This document shows, in pieces, positions 8,064 through 15,696 of a DNA stretch of 64,000 nucleotides (positions are counted from its first letter, which is position 1; each line of letters begins with the position of its first letter). This DNA is from Pseudogemmobacter sp044142105 (GTDB lineage Bacteria; Pseudomonadota; Alphaproteobacteria; Rhodobacterales; Rhodobacteraceae), in the NCBI RefSeq assembly GCF_044142105.1, contig NZ_JBGTYM010000001.1, positions 372,001-436,000 on the forward strand, read 5' to 3'. A program made the translations under genes and the position numbers. Below the pieces are notes generated by a model. It saw nothing but the letters and a program-made list of their open reading frames with translations. It did no database searches and was not told the DNA's origin.

Positions 8064-11000
8064 GCACGCGTCTGGCAAAGGGCGGGCGGTTGATCGACCG
8101 CAGCGCCGCGATGGATTTCACCTTCAACGGCAAGCGCATGCGTGGCTTCCGGGGCGATACGCTGGCGGCGGCCCTCTTGGCCAATGACCAGATGCTTGTC
8201 GGGCGCAGCTTCAAGTATCACCGCCCGCGCGGCATCGTCGCCAGCGGTGCGGAAGAGCCGAACGCGCTGGTCAACATGGGCGCGGGCGGCCGGTTCGAGC
8301 CGAACCAGCGCAGCACCACGACGGAATTGTTCGACGGGCTGGCGGCGGCGAGCCAGAACCACTTCCCCAGCCTGGACTTCGACGTGGGAGTGTTGAACAA
8401 CTATGCCGCGCGCTTCCTGCCTGCGGGTTTCTATTACAAGACCTTCATCCATCCGCGTGCGTTCTGGAAACATGTCTTCGAGCCCGTCATCCGCCGCTCG
8501 GCCGGTCTGGGCAAGGCCCCGACCGAGGCCGATGCCGACCGCTATGAACAGGCCTATGCCCATTGCGACCTGCTGGTCGTGGGCGGTGGCATCGCGGGTC
8601 TGCAGGCGGCGCGGGTTGCCGCGGCCTCGGGTGCGAAGGTGATGGTGCTCGAGCAATCGCCGCATTGGGGCGGCCGCGCGCCGGTCGATGGGGATGTGAT
8701 CGATGGCGCCCCGGCGGAAGCCTGGATCAACTCCACGCTTCAAGCTCTTGGCACGATGGAGAATGTGACGCTCAAGGCACGCTGCATGGCGGCGGGGGTC
8801 TATGACCACGGCTATGTGCTGGCCGAAGAGCGGATCGCGGACCATACGCCGGGCGACGGTCGGCCGAAGAAGCGCCTCTGGCGCATTCGGGCGGCCAAGA
8901 TCGTCGCCGCGACTGGCGCGATCGAGCGGCCCTTGTCTTTCGCGGGCAATGACCTGCCGGGCGTGATGCTGGCGGGCGCGGTGCGCGACTATGTGGTGAA
9001 CTGGGCGGTCTCGCCGGGCGATCGCACGGTTGTGGTGACCAATAATGACGATGCCTATCGCACGGCGATCGCTCTGAAGGAGGCCGGGCTTGAGGTCGCC
9101 GCAGTGATCGACGCGCGCGTGCAGGTCACTGGGGCGCTGCCCGCCAAGGCGCGCGCCCTGGGCATCCCGATCCATGCGGGCAAGGCCGTGATCAAGGTCA
9201 AGGGCGGCAAGCGTGTGACCGGTGTCGCCCTCGGCCTGCAGGCCGGAGAGGGCGCGGTTCTGGAAGAGATTGCCTGTGACGCTGTCGCCATGTCGGGCGG
9301 CTGGTCCCCTGTCGTCCACCTGTGGAGCCATTGCGGCGGCAAGCTGACCTGGGATCGCAAGCACGCGATGTTCCGCCCCGATCCGGCCCGCCCGCCGCTG
9401 ACTCATGACGGCAGCGCGATGGTTCTGGCCGCCGGTGCCGCCAATGGCGCGATGACGGGGGCCGAGGCCCTGGCCGATGCTGTCGAGACCGGGCTTGCCG
9501 CGGTCAAGGCGCTGGGGCGCAAAGGGGGCACCTCGCCGCTTGGCCGTGGCGAGGCGGTCGAAGAGGCGCCGATGGAGCCGGTCTGGATCATGCCGCAGGG
9601 CGCGGGTCCGGCGCTGAAGGCGAAGATGTGGCTCGACTACCAGAATGACGTGAAGGTCAGCGACGTGCAGCTTGCCGCGCGCGAAGGCTATGAAAGCGTC
9701 GAGCATACCAAGCGCTATACGACGCTGGGCATGGCGACCGATCAGGGCAAACTGTCGAACATCAACGGTCTGGCCATTCTGGCCGGGGCGCGGGCCGAAG
9801 ACATTCCCGCCGTCGGCACCACCACCTTCCGCCCGCCCTATACGCCCGTGACGCTGGGCGCGCTGGCGGGCGAAGCGCGGGGCGATATTTTCCAACCGCT
9901 GCGCCGCACGCCGATCCAAGGGTGGCACGAGGCGCAGGGGGCCTATCTGGAACCGGTGGGCCTGTGGCGTCGGCCCTATTGCTATCCGCGCTCGGGCGAG
10001 ACCCATGCCCAGGCCGTGCACCGGGAAATCCTGAACGTGCGGCAGAATGCCGGGCTGCTGGACGCCTCGACCCTGGGCAAGATCATCGTCAAGGGGCCGG
10101 ATGCGGGCCGCTTCCTCGACATGCTTTACACCAATGTCATGTCCTCGCTGCCGGTCGGCAAATGCCGTTACGGGCTGATGTGCAACGAGCAGGGCTTCCT
10201 GTCGGACGACGGCGTCGTCGTGCGTCTGGCCGAGGATACCTGGCTTTGCCACACCACCTCGGGCGGGGCGGACCGCATTCACGGCTGGATGGAAGACTGG
10301 CTGCAATGCGAATGGTGGGACTGGAAGGTCTTCACCGCCAATGTGACCGAGCAATATGCCCAGATCGCGGTGGCCGGACCGAAGGCGCGGCTGGTGCTGG
10401 AGGCGCTGGGGGGCATTGATGTGTCGAAAGAGGCGCTGCCCTTCATGACTTTCGTGGAAGGCCAGCTGGATGGCGTGCCGGTGCGGGTCCACCGCATCTC
10501 CTTCTCGGGCGAATTGTCCTATGAGATCGCGGTCCCGGCCAGCCATGGCCGCGCGCTTTGGGACAAGCTTCTGGCGGCGGGCGCGGCGCATGGCGTGGCG
10601 CCCTATGGCACCGAGGCGATGCATGTGATGCGGGCCGAGAAGGGCTTCATCATGATCGGCGACGAAACCGATGGCACGGTGATCCCGCAGGATCTGGGCC
10701 TCGACTGGGCGATCTCGAAGAAGAAGGCCGATTACCTCGGCAAGCGCGGGCAGGAGCGAACCTATCTGGCCAGCCCCGACCGCTGGAAGCTGGTGGGCTT
10801 CGAGACGCTGGACGGGTCGGTCATCGCCGATGGGGCCTATGTTCCGGCGGCGGGGATGAACGCCAATGGCCAGCGCAATGTGCAGGGCCGGGTCACCTCG
10901 ACCTATCATTCGCCGACCCTGGGCAAGGGCATCGCCATGGGCCTGTTGTACAAGGGTCCGGCGCGGATGGGCGAAGTGGTGGAGTTCACCGCCGAAGGGG

Positions 11001-11071
11001 GCGGCACGGTCAAGGCGCGGGTGGTGAACCCGGTCTTCTACGATCCCAAGGGGGAGAAGCAGGATGTCTGA
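8060..11071 (+). CDS. soxA: Sarcosine oxidase alpha subunit SoxA
   Basis: The large subunit, 1003 aa, of the usual length. Domains in order: a 2Fe-2S-ferredoxin-like fold lacking the cluster cysteines (about 12-100, FTFNGKRMRGFRGDTLAAAL), an NAD/FAD disulfide-reductase-type domain (VVGGGIAGLQAARVAAA near 175), and a C-terminal GcvT-like folate-binding domain with the aminomethyltransferase barrel (GEIFQPL-type start near 620, then FSGELSYEIAVP). The alpha subunit binds NAD+ and tetrahydrofolate, which accepts the methyl carbon as 5,10-methylene-THF. The start ATG overlaps the soxD stop, and the end overlaps the soxG start by eight bases. Confidence 0.95.
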   Translation: MSTRLAKGGRLIDRSAAMDFTFNGKRMRGFRGDTLAAALLANDQMLVGRSFKYHRPRGIVASGAEEPNALVNMGAGGRFEPNQRSTTTELFDGLAAASQNHFPSLDFDVGVLNNYAARFLPAGFYYKTFIHPRAFWKHVFEPVIRRSAGLGKAPTEADADRYEQAYAHCDLLVVGGGIAGLQAARVAAASGAKVMVLEQSPHWGGRAPVDGDVIDGAPAEAWINSTLQALGTMENVTLKARCMAAGVYDHGYVLAEERIADHTPGDGRPKKRLWRIRAAKIVAATGAIERPLSFAGNDLPGVMLAGAVRDYVVNWAVSPGDRTVVVTNNDDAYRTAIALKEAGLEVAAVIDARVQVTGALPAKARALGIPIHAGKAVIKVKGGKRVTGVALGLQAGEGAVLEEIACDAVAMSGGWSPVVHLWSHCGGKLTWDRKHAMFRPDPARPPLTHDGSAMVLAAGAANGAMTGAEALADAVETGLAAVKALGRKGGTSPLGRGEAVEEAPMEPVWIMPQGAGPALKAKMWLDYQNDVKVSDVQLAAREGYESVEHTKRYTTLGMATDQGKLSNINGLAILAGARAEDIPAVGTTTFRPPYTPVTLGALAGEARGDIFQPLRRTPIQGWHEAQGAYLEPVGLWRRPYCYPRSGETHAQAVHREILNVRQNAGLLDASTLGKIIVKGPDAGRFLDMLYTNVMSSLPVGKCRYGLMCNEQGFLSDDGVVVRLAEDTWLCHTTSGGADRIHGWMEDWLQCEWWDWKVFTANVTEQYAQIAVAGPKARLVLEALGGIDVSKEALPFMTFVEGQLDGVPVRVHRISFSGELSYEIAVPASHGRALWDKLLAAGAAHGVAPYGTEAMHVMRAEKGFIMIGDETDGTVIPQDLGLDWAISKKKADYLGKRGQERTYLASPDRWKLVGFETLDGSVIADGAYVPAAGMNANGQRNVQGRVTSTYHSPTLGKGIAMGLLYKGPARMGEVVEFTAEGGGTVKARVVNPVFYDPKGEKQDV

Positions 11072-11627
11072 TCCGGTCTCGGCGCTGGGTGGCGCCAGCT
11101 ATGACGGTTTCGCCGCGGTGCGCGAGCTTGGTCCCTGGGGCATGATCACGCTGCGGGCCAAGCCGGGCACCAAGGGGCTTGATAAGGCCGTGAAGGCGGC
11201 GGTGGGCCTGAGCCTGCCCGCCGCGCGGCAGATGGTCTGGGATGGCCCTGCCTCCGGTGGCCGTGGCGTCGGCTGGATGAGCCCGGACGAATATCTGCTG
11301 ATCCTGCCCTATGCCCAAGTCGCAACCGCGATGGCCGCGCTGGAGGCGGGGCTGAAGGGCCAGCATTTCCTGGCCGCCGATGTCTCGGATGCCCGCTGCG
11401 TCTTCCATGTCGCTGGTGCCAAGGCCGATCAGGTATTGCGCAAGCTGACGCCCGCCGATCTGGACGCGCTGGCACCGGGCGAATTGCGCCGCTCGCGTCT
11501 GGCACAGGCCGCGGCGGCGTTCTGGGCGGCGGAGGGCGGCTATACAGTCGTCGCCTTCCGTTCGGTCGCGGGCTATGTGATGGGGCTCCTGAGCCATTCC
11601 GCCCAACCGGGATCGGAATTGGGTTGA
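11064..11627 (+). CDS. soxG: Sarcosine oxidase gamma subunit SoxG
   Basis: A 187-aa subunit that completes the soxB-D-A-G set. It has a GcvT-like fold in reduced form: RELGPWGMITLRAK, a central WMSPDEYLLILP (the family's hallmark) and a C-terminal RSVAGYVMGLL. It overlaps soxA by eight bases, so the two are coupled. The inverted repeat at 11653-11677 follows 25 bases after the stop. Confidence 0.9.
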   Translation: MSDPVSALGGASYDGFAAVRELGPWGMITLRAKPGTKGLDKAVKAAVGLSLPAARQMVWDGPASGGRGVGWMSPDEYLLILPYAQVATAMAALEAGLKGQHFLAADVSDARCVFHVAGAKADQVLRKLTPADLDALAPGELRRSRLAQAAAAFWAAEGGYTVVAFRSVAGYVMGLLSHSAQPGSELG

Positions 11628-11652
11628 CGGAACGGGTTTTCTTCAAGCAGAC

Positions 11653-11677
11653 GTCAAGCGGCAATGAACCGCTTGAC
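11653..11677. terminator. Perfect inverted repeat after soxG
   Basis: GTCAAGCGG, seven bases, CCGCTTGAC: a perfect 9-bp dyad. No T-run follows on the plus strand, so it may be an RNA-end-stabilising hairpin, a weak terminator or an operator for the secreted-protein gene at 11733. Confidence 0.4.
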
Positions 11678-11732
11678 GGAATCGCCGGACTTTCCAATGG
11701 TCGGTTCCAGGCCAGTTGTGAAAGGTAGCCCC

Positions 11733-12143
11733 ATGTCCTTGCGTCGCTTGTTTGCCCTGTTGCTGGTTGCCTCTTTCGCAACCCCGGTTTTCGCCCAGCC
11801 CGTCGTTTACAAATGCAAGACGCAAACAGGCGAGGTAAACACTTGGATTCCCCCGGAAACCTATGTGACGCATGATCCCGAAAAAGGCGAGGCCGTGGCG
11901 GTCGACGGGGTGTTGCAGAAATTTCTTGGCGGACCGCAGCCGGTCACGATCGAAACCGACAATGCCAAACGCACGACCTTTATGTGGAAGGTAAAGATTC
12001 GCAATCGGTCGATGCAATACACCACGATGGTTTACCGGCTGACAGTGATGAAGGCCGATCTTCAGGCCACATTCTCGGCCAATCCGGCCGGATATAGCAA
12101 CCAGTTCAACGCGAATGGCAAATGCCAGAAGGTGAAGGCCTGA
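11733..12143 (+). CDS. Secreted hypothetical protein
   Basis: A 136-aa protein with a clear Sec signal peptide (MSLRRLFALLLVASFATPVFA, cleavage before QPVV). The mature part contains two cysteines (YKCK near residue 29 and GKCQ near the C-terminus) that could form a disulfide. It looks like a small beta-rich periplasmic protein (VVYKCKTQTGEV, TFMWKVKIRNRS). The start ATG 11733 fits the signal peptide; upstream in-frame ATGs at 11664 and 11697 would spoil it. I do not recognise the family. Confidence 0.65.
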   Translation: MSLRRLFALLLVASFATPVFAQPVVYKCKTQTGEVNTWIPPETYVTHDPEKGEAVAVDGVLQKFLGGPQPVTIETDNAKRTTFMWKVKIRNRSMQYTTMVYRLTVMKADLQATFSANPAGYSNQFNANGKCQKVKA

Positions 12144-12299
12144 TCGGGCGGCGACCAGCGGCCACGGTGCGGCGGTTGCTCGGCGGGAACCTGTATCTCA
12201 GTTGAAGGTTAACCCGTGCAGCGGCGCTTGCAGGGTTGACCTTGGCCCTGTGAAGGCCCTTATTCACCCTCAGCCCATCATCCGAACAGGAGCAGGACC

Positions 12300-12899
12300 A
12301 TGGCCTTCACCCTTCCCGATCTTCCCTATGCCCATGACGCGCTGGCGCCGCTTGGCATGTCCAAGGAGACGCTGGAATTCCACCACGATATTCATCACAA
12401 GGCCTATGTTGACAATGGCAACAAGCTGATCGCCGGTACCGAATGGGAAAGCAAGTCGCTTGAGGACATCGTCAAGGGCACCTACCAGGCCGGCGCGGTG
12501 GCGCAGAGCGGTATCTTCAACAACGCCTCGCAGCACTGGAACCACAACCTGTTCTGGGAAGTGATGGGACCGGGCGAGAAGAAGATGCCCGGCGCGCTGG
12601 AAAAGGCGATCACCGAGGCTTTCGGCTCGGTCGCCAAGTTCAAGGAAGACTTCGGCGCCGCTGGCGCGGGCCAGTTCGGCTCGGGTTGGGCCTGGCTGGT
12701 CAAGGACAAGGACGGCAGCCTGAAGATCACCAAAACCGAGAATGGCGTGAACCCGCTGTGCTTCGGCCAGACCGCGCTTCTGGGCTGCGACGTGTGGGAG
12801 CATTCCTACTACATCGACTTCCGCAACAAGCGCCCGGCCTACCTGACCAACTTCCTCGACAAGCTGGTCAACTGGGAAGCCGTGGCGGCCAAGCTGTAA
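12300..12899 (+). CDS. sodB: Superoxide dismutase, Fe-type by motif
   Basis: A 199-aa Fe/Mn-family superoxide dismutase. Metal ligands by alignment to E. coli SodB are H28 (LEFHHD), H82 (WNHNLFW), D164 and H168 (CDVWEHSYY). Gln78 in NNASQHWNH, from the N-terminal half, is the second-shell residue typical of iron enzymes. No signal peptide is present, so it is cytosolic. It stands alone: an upstream 156-base gap holds its promoter and a terminator follows directly. Sarcosine oxidase nearby makes H2O2, but co-location does not show co-regulation. Confidence 0.95.
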   Translation: MAFTLPDLPYAHDALAPLGMSKETLEFHHDIHHKAYVDNGNKLIAGTEWESKSLEDIVKGTYQAGAVAQSGIFNNASQHWNHNLFWEVMGPGEKKMPGALEKAITEAFGSVAKFKEDFGAAGAGQFGSGWAWLVKDKDGSLKITKTENGVNPLCFGQTALLGCDVWEHSYYIDFRNKRPAYLTNFLDKLVNWEAVAAKL

Positions 12900-12920
12900 G
12901 CCTTGCGACAAGAATACAGG

Positions 12921-12950
12921 AAAGGCCCTGCGGCGAACGCGGGGCCTTTT
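12921..12950. terminator. Bidirectional-looking terminator after sodB
   Basis: AAAGGCCC-TGCG, loop GCGAA, CGCG-GGGCCTTTT: a long GC stem flanked by A-run and T-run. It ends sodB (plus strand) 21 bases after its stop. It may also stop transcription from the convergent LOG gene, because its minus-strand copy is followed by TTTCC. Confidence 0.75.
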
Positions 12951-13027
12951 GCTTTTCTGGATGGGGACCGCATTGACCGCGCGTGTCGGTCCCTGGACGA
13001 AGGAGCGCGCTTTGGTCCAGCGCTGTC

Positions 13028-13579
13028 TTAGTCCAGCGCCGCCTCGAGTTGGCTCATAAGGCCGGGCAGATCGGGGGCCGAGGAGAACAGGTCTTTCAGG
13101 GTCGGCGCGGCGAAGCCCTCAGCAATGATATGGTCGATCAGCGCCAGCAGCGGCTGCCAATAGCCGTCCTGATCCAGAAGGATGATCGGCTTGCCATGCA
13201 GCCCGATCTGCGCCCAGGTCAGCACTTCGAAGAACTCGTCCAGACTGCCCGCACCGCCGGGCAGGACGACGATCGCGTCCGAGTTCATGTACATCACCTT
13301 CTTGCGCTCATGCATGTCTTCGGTGACGACATAGGTTGTCAGGTCGCGCTTGCCGACTTCGGCCCGAACCAGATGTGTCGGGATGACGCCGAATGTCGCG
13401 GCGCCAGCGGTCTGCGCCGCGCGCGCGACTTCGCCCATCAGACCCACATCGCCTGCGCCATAGACCAGCCGCCAGCCGCGTGTCGCGATTTCGCGGCCAA
13501 GCCCAGCGGCCGCAACGACATGGGCGGCGTTGCGGCCGGGCCGCGAGCCACAGAAGACGCAGATCGAATGCGTGGTCAT
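13028..13579 (-). CDS. LOG-family nucleotide 5'-monophosphate phosphoribohydrolase (TIGR00730 type)
   Basis: A 183-aa Rossmann-fold protein. The family signature PGGAGSLDEFFE and the N-terminal CVFCGSRPG are both present, with RKKVMYMNSDAIVVLPGG supplying the conserved Arg-Lys. LOG proteins release the base from cytokinin riboside 5'-monophosphates; many bacterial members act on AMP or other nucleotides. The length is normal. It is convergent with sodB and divergent from the LysM protein gene. Confidence 0.85.
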   Translation of the reverse strand: MTTHSICVFCGSRPGRNAAHVVAAAGLGREIATRGWRLVYGAGDVGLMGEVARAAQTAGAATFGVIPTHLVRAEVGKRDLTTYVVTEDMHERKKVMYMNSDAIVVLPGGAGSLDEFFEVLTWAQIGLHGKPIILLDQDGYWQPLLALIDHIIAEGFAAPTLKDLFSSAPDLPGLMSQLEAALD

Positions 13580-13686
13580 GCGAATGTCCCGATTCCTGTT
13601 GCCTTGTGCCCTGATATCGGGGTTCCTTGCAGGATGTAAGCTGCGGCAGGGGCCAAGAACCGCAGCGGGGATGGGAAGGGAACGCG

Positions 13687-15231
13687 ATGGTGGGATGGGG
13701 TTCTCTCGGCGCGGGCGCGCGGGCGGGGATCGTGGGTGCGGGGGCTGTGGTCATCGCGGGGATCGGTTGGCTGGTCTTCGACGCGACCAGGCCCGAACCG
13801 GCACCGGAACAGGGGGCTTCGGCCCCGGTGGCAAGCCAGACCACGGCCGAAGTTGCCGCAGCCCCTTCGGTGTCCCCATCGGCCGCTCCGACCCTTGCCG
13901 AAAGCGCCGCAACCCCCACCGAGACACAGCCCGCGCCGCCGCAGATCGGGACCTGGCTGGTCGGCCCGGATGGTGGGGCGACCATCGCGGGTACGGCAGA
14001 GCCCAGGGCGCTGGTGAAGGTACTGGTCGATGGGTTGGCCGTGGCGGAGACGACCGCTTCGCGTGGTGGAGAGTTCGCGGTCGTCGCCACGCTTGCGCCG
14101 AACCCGGCGCCCAGCCTGATGTCGCTGGTCATGGTGTTGGAGAATGGCACCGAAATCGTCTCGACCCAGACCGTCGCGCTTGGCCCGATTGCCGCGCCGC
14201 CCAGTGCTGCGGCGACGCCCGCTGCTTCGGCAACCGCCGAGGCCCCTGCCGCATCCGATGGTGCGGCGGCCGTACCGGACGCCGAAGCGCCCGCAGCGCT
14301 CATGCTGACGGAAGAGGGCGCAACGGTCTTACACGACCCTGCGGTGCCATCCACTTCCGAACCCGCCGCGCCGGGCGAGGTCGCGGCGGTGACGATCGAG
14401 ACCATTTCCTATACGGCTGCCGGCGCGGTGCAACTGGGCGGGTCCGCCGAACCGGGGGCCGTGGTGCGGCTTTACCTCGACAACAAGCCGATCCAAGATG
14501 TGGCCGTGCCCGACAGTGGTAAGTGGCTGGCGACGCTCGCCGAGACCGCGCCCGGTGTCTACACGCTGCGTGCCGATCAGGTCGATGATATGGGGCTGGT
14601 GACTTCGCGCTTCGAGACCCCGTTCAAGCGCGAAACGCTGGAGGCGCTGGCGGCGGCGGCAGGAGAGGCGCCCGGGGCTGCCGTGTCCGGCGAAGCGTCG
14701 GGGGCTGAGGCGGACGCGACCGCCGAACCCGCCGTCCCGCCTGAACCGGCGCAAGAGGCGGTGGCAGAGGCTCCTGCCGCCGCGCCGGAACCCGCGCCGG
14801 AGGCTGGGGCTGAAGCGAATGCCGATCCCGCAGAAGCGCCACCCGCCGCGACACCGGAAGCCACGCCTCTTGCCGAAGCGCCAGGCGCCGAGGATTCTGC
14901 CGCGCCTGCGGTTGTGGCCGAGGCGCCTGAGGCTGCCGCATCGCCGGATGCCGCCGAGCCGCCAGCGGCGCCCGGCGCGGATATGGCCGGGTCGGGAACC
15001 GGCCCGTCTCCGGCCGCTGCGCCCGCTGCCGACGCGGCGCCTGCCGCTCCGTCAGCGCCGCCGGTGGTGACGGTCACGGTCCAGCCGGGCAATACGCTCT
15101 GGGCCATCGCCGAGGGACAGATGGGCGAGGGCATCCGCTACGTGCAGGTCTATGAGGCCAACAAAGAGGCGATCCGCGACCCGGATCTGATCTATCCCGG
15201 CCAGATCTTCACGATTCCGACCGGGAATTAG
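13687..15231 (+). CDS. Membrane-anchored protein with C-terminal LysM domain
   Basis: A 514-aa protein with an N-terminal transmembrane anchor (about 12-34, AGIVGAGAVVIAGIGWLVF). Two or more bacterial-Ig-like/repeat units follow (GGATIAGTAEPRALVKVLVDG near 100 and QLGGSAEPGAVVRLYLDNKP near 260), then a long Ala/Pro/Glu-rich spacer. It ends in a LysM domain at about 464-514 (VTVQPGNTLWAIAEGQMG to YPGQIFTIP). LysM binds peptidoglycan, so the protein probably bridges inner membrane and cell wall. ATG 13687 has GGGAAGGGA upstream. The 3' end overlaps the convergent arsR-like gene by 23 bases. Confidence 0.8.
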   Translation: MVGWGSLGAGARAGIVGAGAVVIAGIGWLVFDATRPEPAPEQGASAPVASQTTAEVAAAPSVSPSAAPTLAESAATPTETQPAPPQIGTWLVGPDGGATIAGTAEPRALVKVLVDGLAVAETTASRGGEFAVVATLAPNPAPSLMSLVMVLENGTEIVSTQTVALGPIAAPPSAAATPAASATAEAPAASDGAAAVPDAEAPAALMLTEEGATVLHDPAVPSTSEPAAPGEVAAVTIETISYTAAGAVQLGGSAEPGAVVRLYLDNKPIQDVAVPDSGKWLATLAETAPGVYTLRADQVDDMGLVTSRFETPFKRETLEALAAAAGEAPGAAVSGEASGAEADATAEPAVPPEPAQEAVAEAPAAAPEPAPEAGAEANADPAEAPPAATPEATPLAEAPGAEDSAAPAVVAEAPEAAASPDAAEPPAAPGADMAGSGTGPSPAAAPAADAAPAAPSAPPVVTVTVQPGNTLWAIAEGQMGEGIRYVQVYEANKEAIRDPDLIYPGQIFTIPTGN

Positions 15232-15601
15232 CGTCGGTGGGCATTTCGAAGCCCCTTGGACGCAGGCGCGGGGATTCGTGCCCTTCGCTGCGGCGGCAGC
15301 AGGCCATCACTTCGGGATGTTCCATGCAGCAGTCGTTCAGCAGGTAGGCGATGATCCGGCCAAGACCACCGGCATCGATCGAATAGATCACATTGCGCCC
15401 TTCGCGCCGGGCGCCGATCAGCCCGCCCTGTTCCAGCGCAGAGAGGTGGAAGGACAGGCGCGAGGCCGAAAGGCCAAGGCTGCGCGCGATCTCTCCTGCG
15501 GCCATGCCGTCATCGCCCTGCCGCACCAGCAGGCGGACAAGATCCAGCCGATCCCCGTGAGACAGGGCGGACAGGGCGGCGAGGGCTTTACTTCGGTCCA
15601 T
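15209..15601 (-). CDS. ArsR/SmtB-family transcriptional regulator
   Basis: A 130-aa winged-helix regulator. HTH features are ALSHGDRLDLVRLLV, IARSLGLSASRLSFHLSALEQGGLI and the wing RREGRNVIYSID. C-terminal vicinal cysteines (DCCMEHPEVMACC) could sense a soft metal or metalloid. It is divergent from the Atm1-like exporter, with a dyad TTCAAC-N12-GTTGAA right upstream of its start, which suggests autoregulation and perhaps control of the exporter. The last 23 bases overlap the end of the LysM gene. Confidence 0.85.
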   Translation of the reverse strand: MDRSKALAALSALSHGDRLDLVRLLVRQGDDGMAAGEIARSLGLSASRLSFHLSALEQGGLIGARREGRNVIYSIDAGGLGRIIAYLLNDCCMEHPEVMACCRRSEGHESPRLRPRGFEMPTDANSRSES

Positions 15602-15603
15602 CG

Positions 15604-15627
15604 TTCAACTATTCATGTATCGTTGAA
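15604..15627. promoter_or_regulatory. Candidate ArsR-type operator
   Basis: TTCAAC, twelve bases, GTTGAA: a perfect 6-bp dyad three bases from the arsR-like start codon, in the 95-base divergent gap shared with the exporter gene. ArsR-family operators are typically TTCAA/TTGAA dyads. Confidence 0.5.
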
Positions 15628-15696
15628 ATGTTGTAGCCCGTCCGGTCGCGCAAGGCAACCGTGCCGTGTCTGCCTTAGCCCCCGATCAGGACCGAA

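Noticed and set aside
7979..10909. A 976-codon open frame on the minus strand across soxA
   Set aside because: It is antisense to soxA, a family-typical gene with correct domains. GC-rich codon bias leaves such frames open by chance, and its translation is basic and unrecognisable.
13584..13686. A short lipoprotein-like start (MSRFLLPCALISGFLAGC) before the LysM gene
   Set aside because: The frame does not end before running antisense-free through the LysM gene in the wrong frame, with no plausible mature protein. The lipobox looks like chance.
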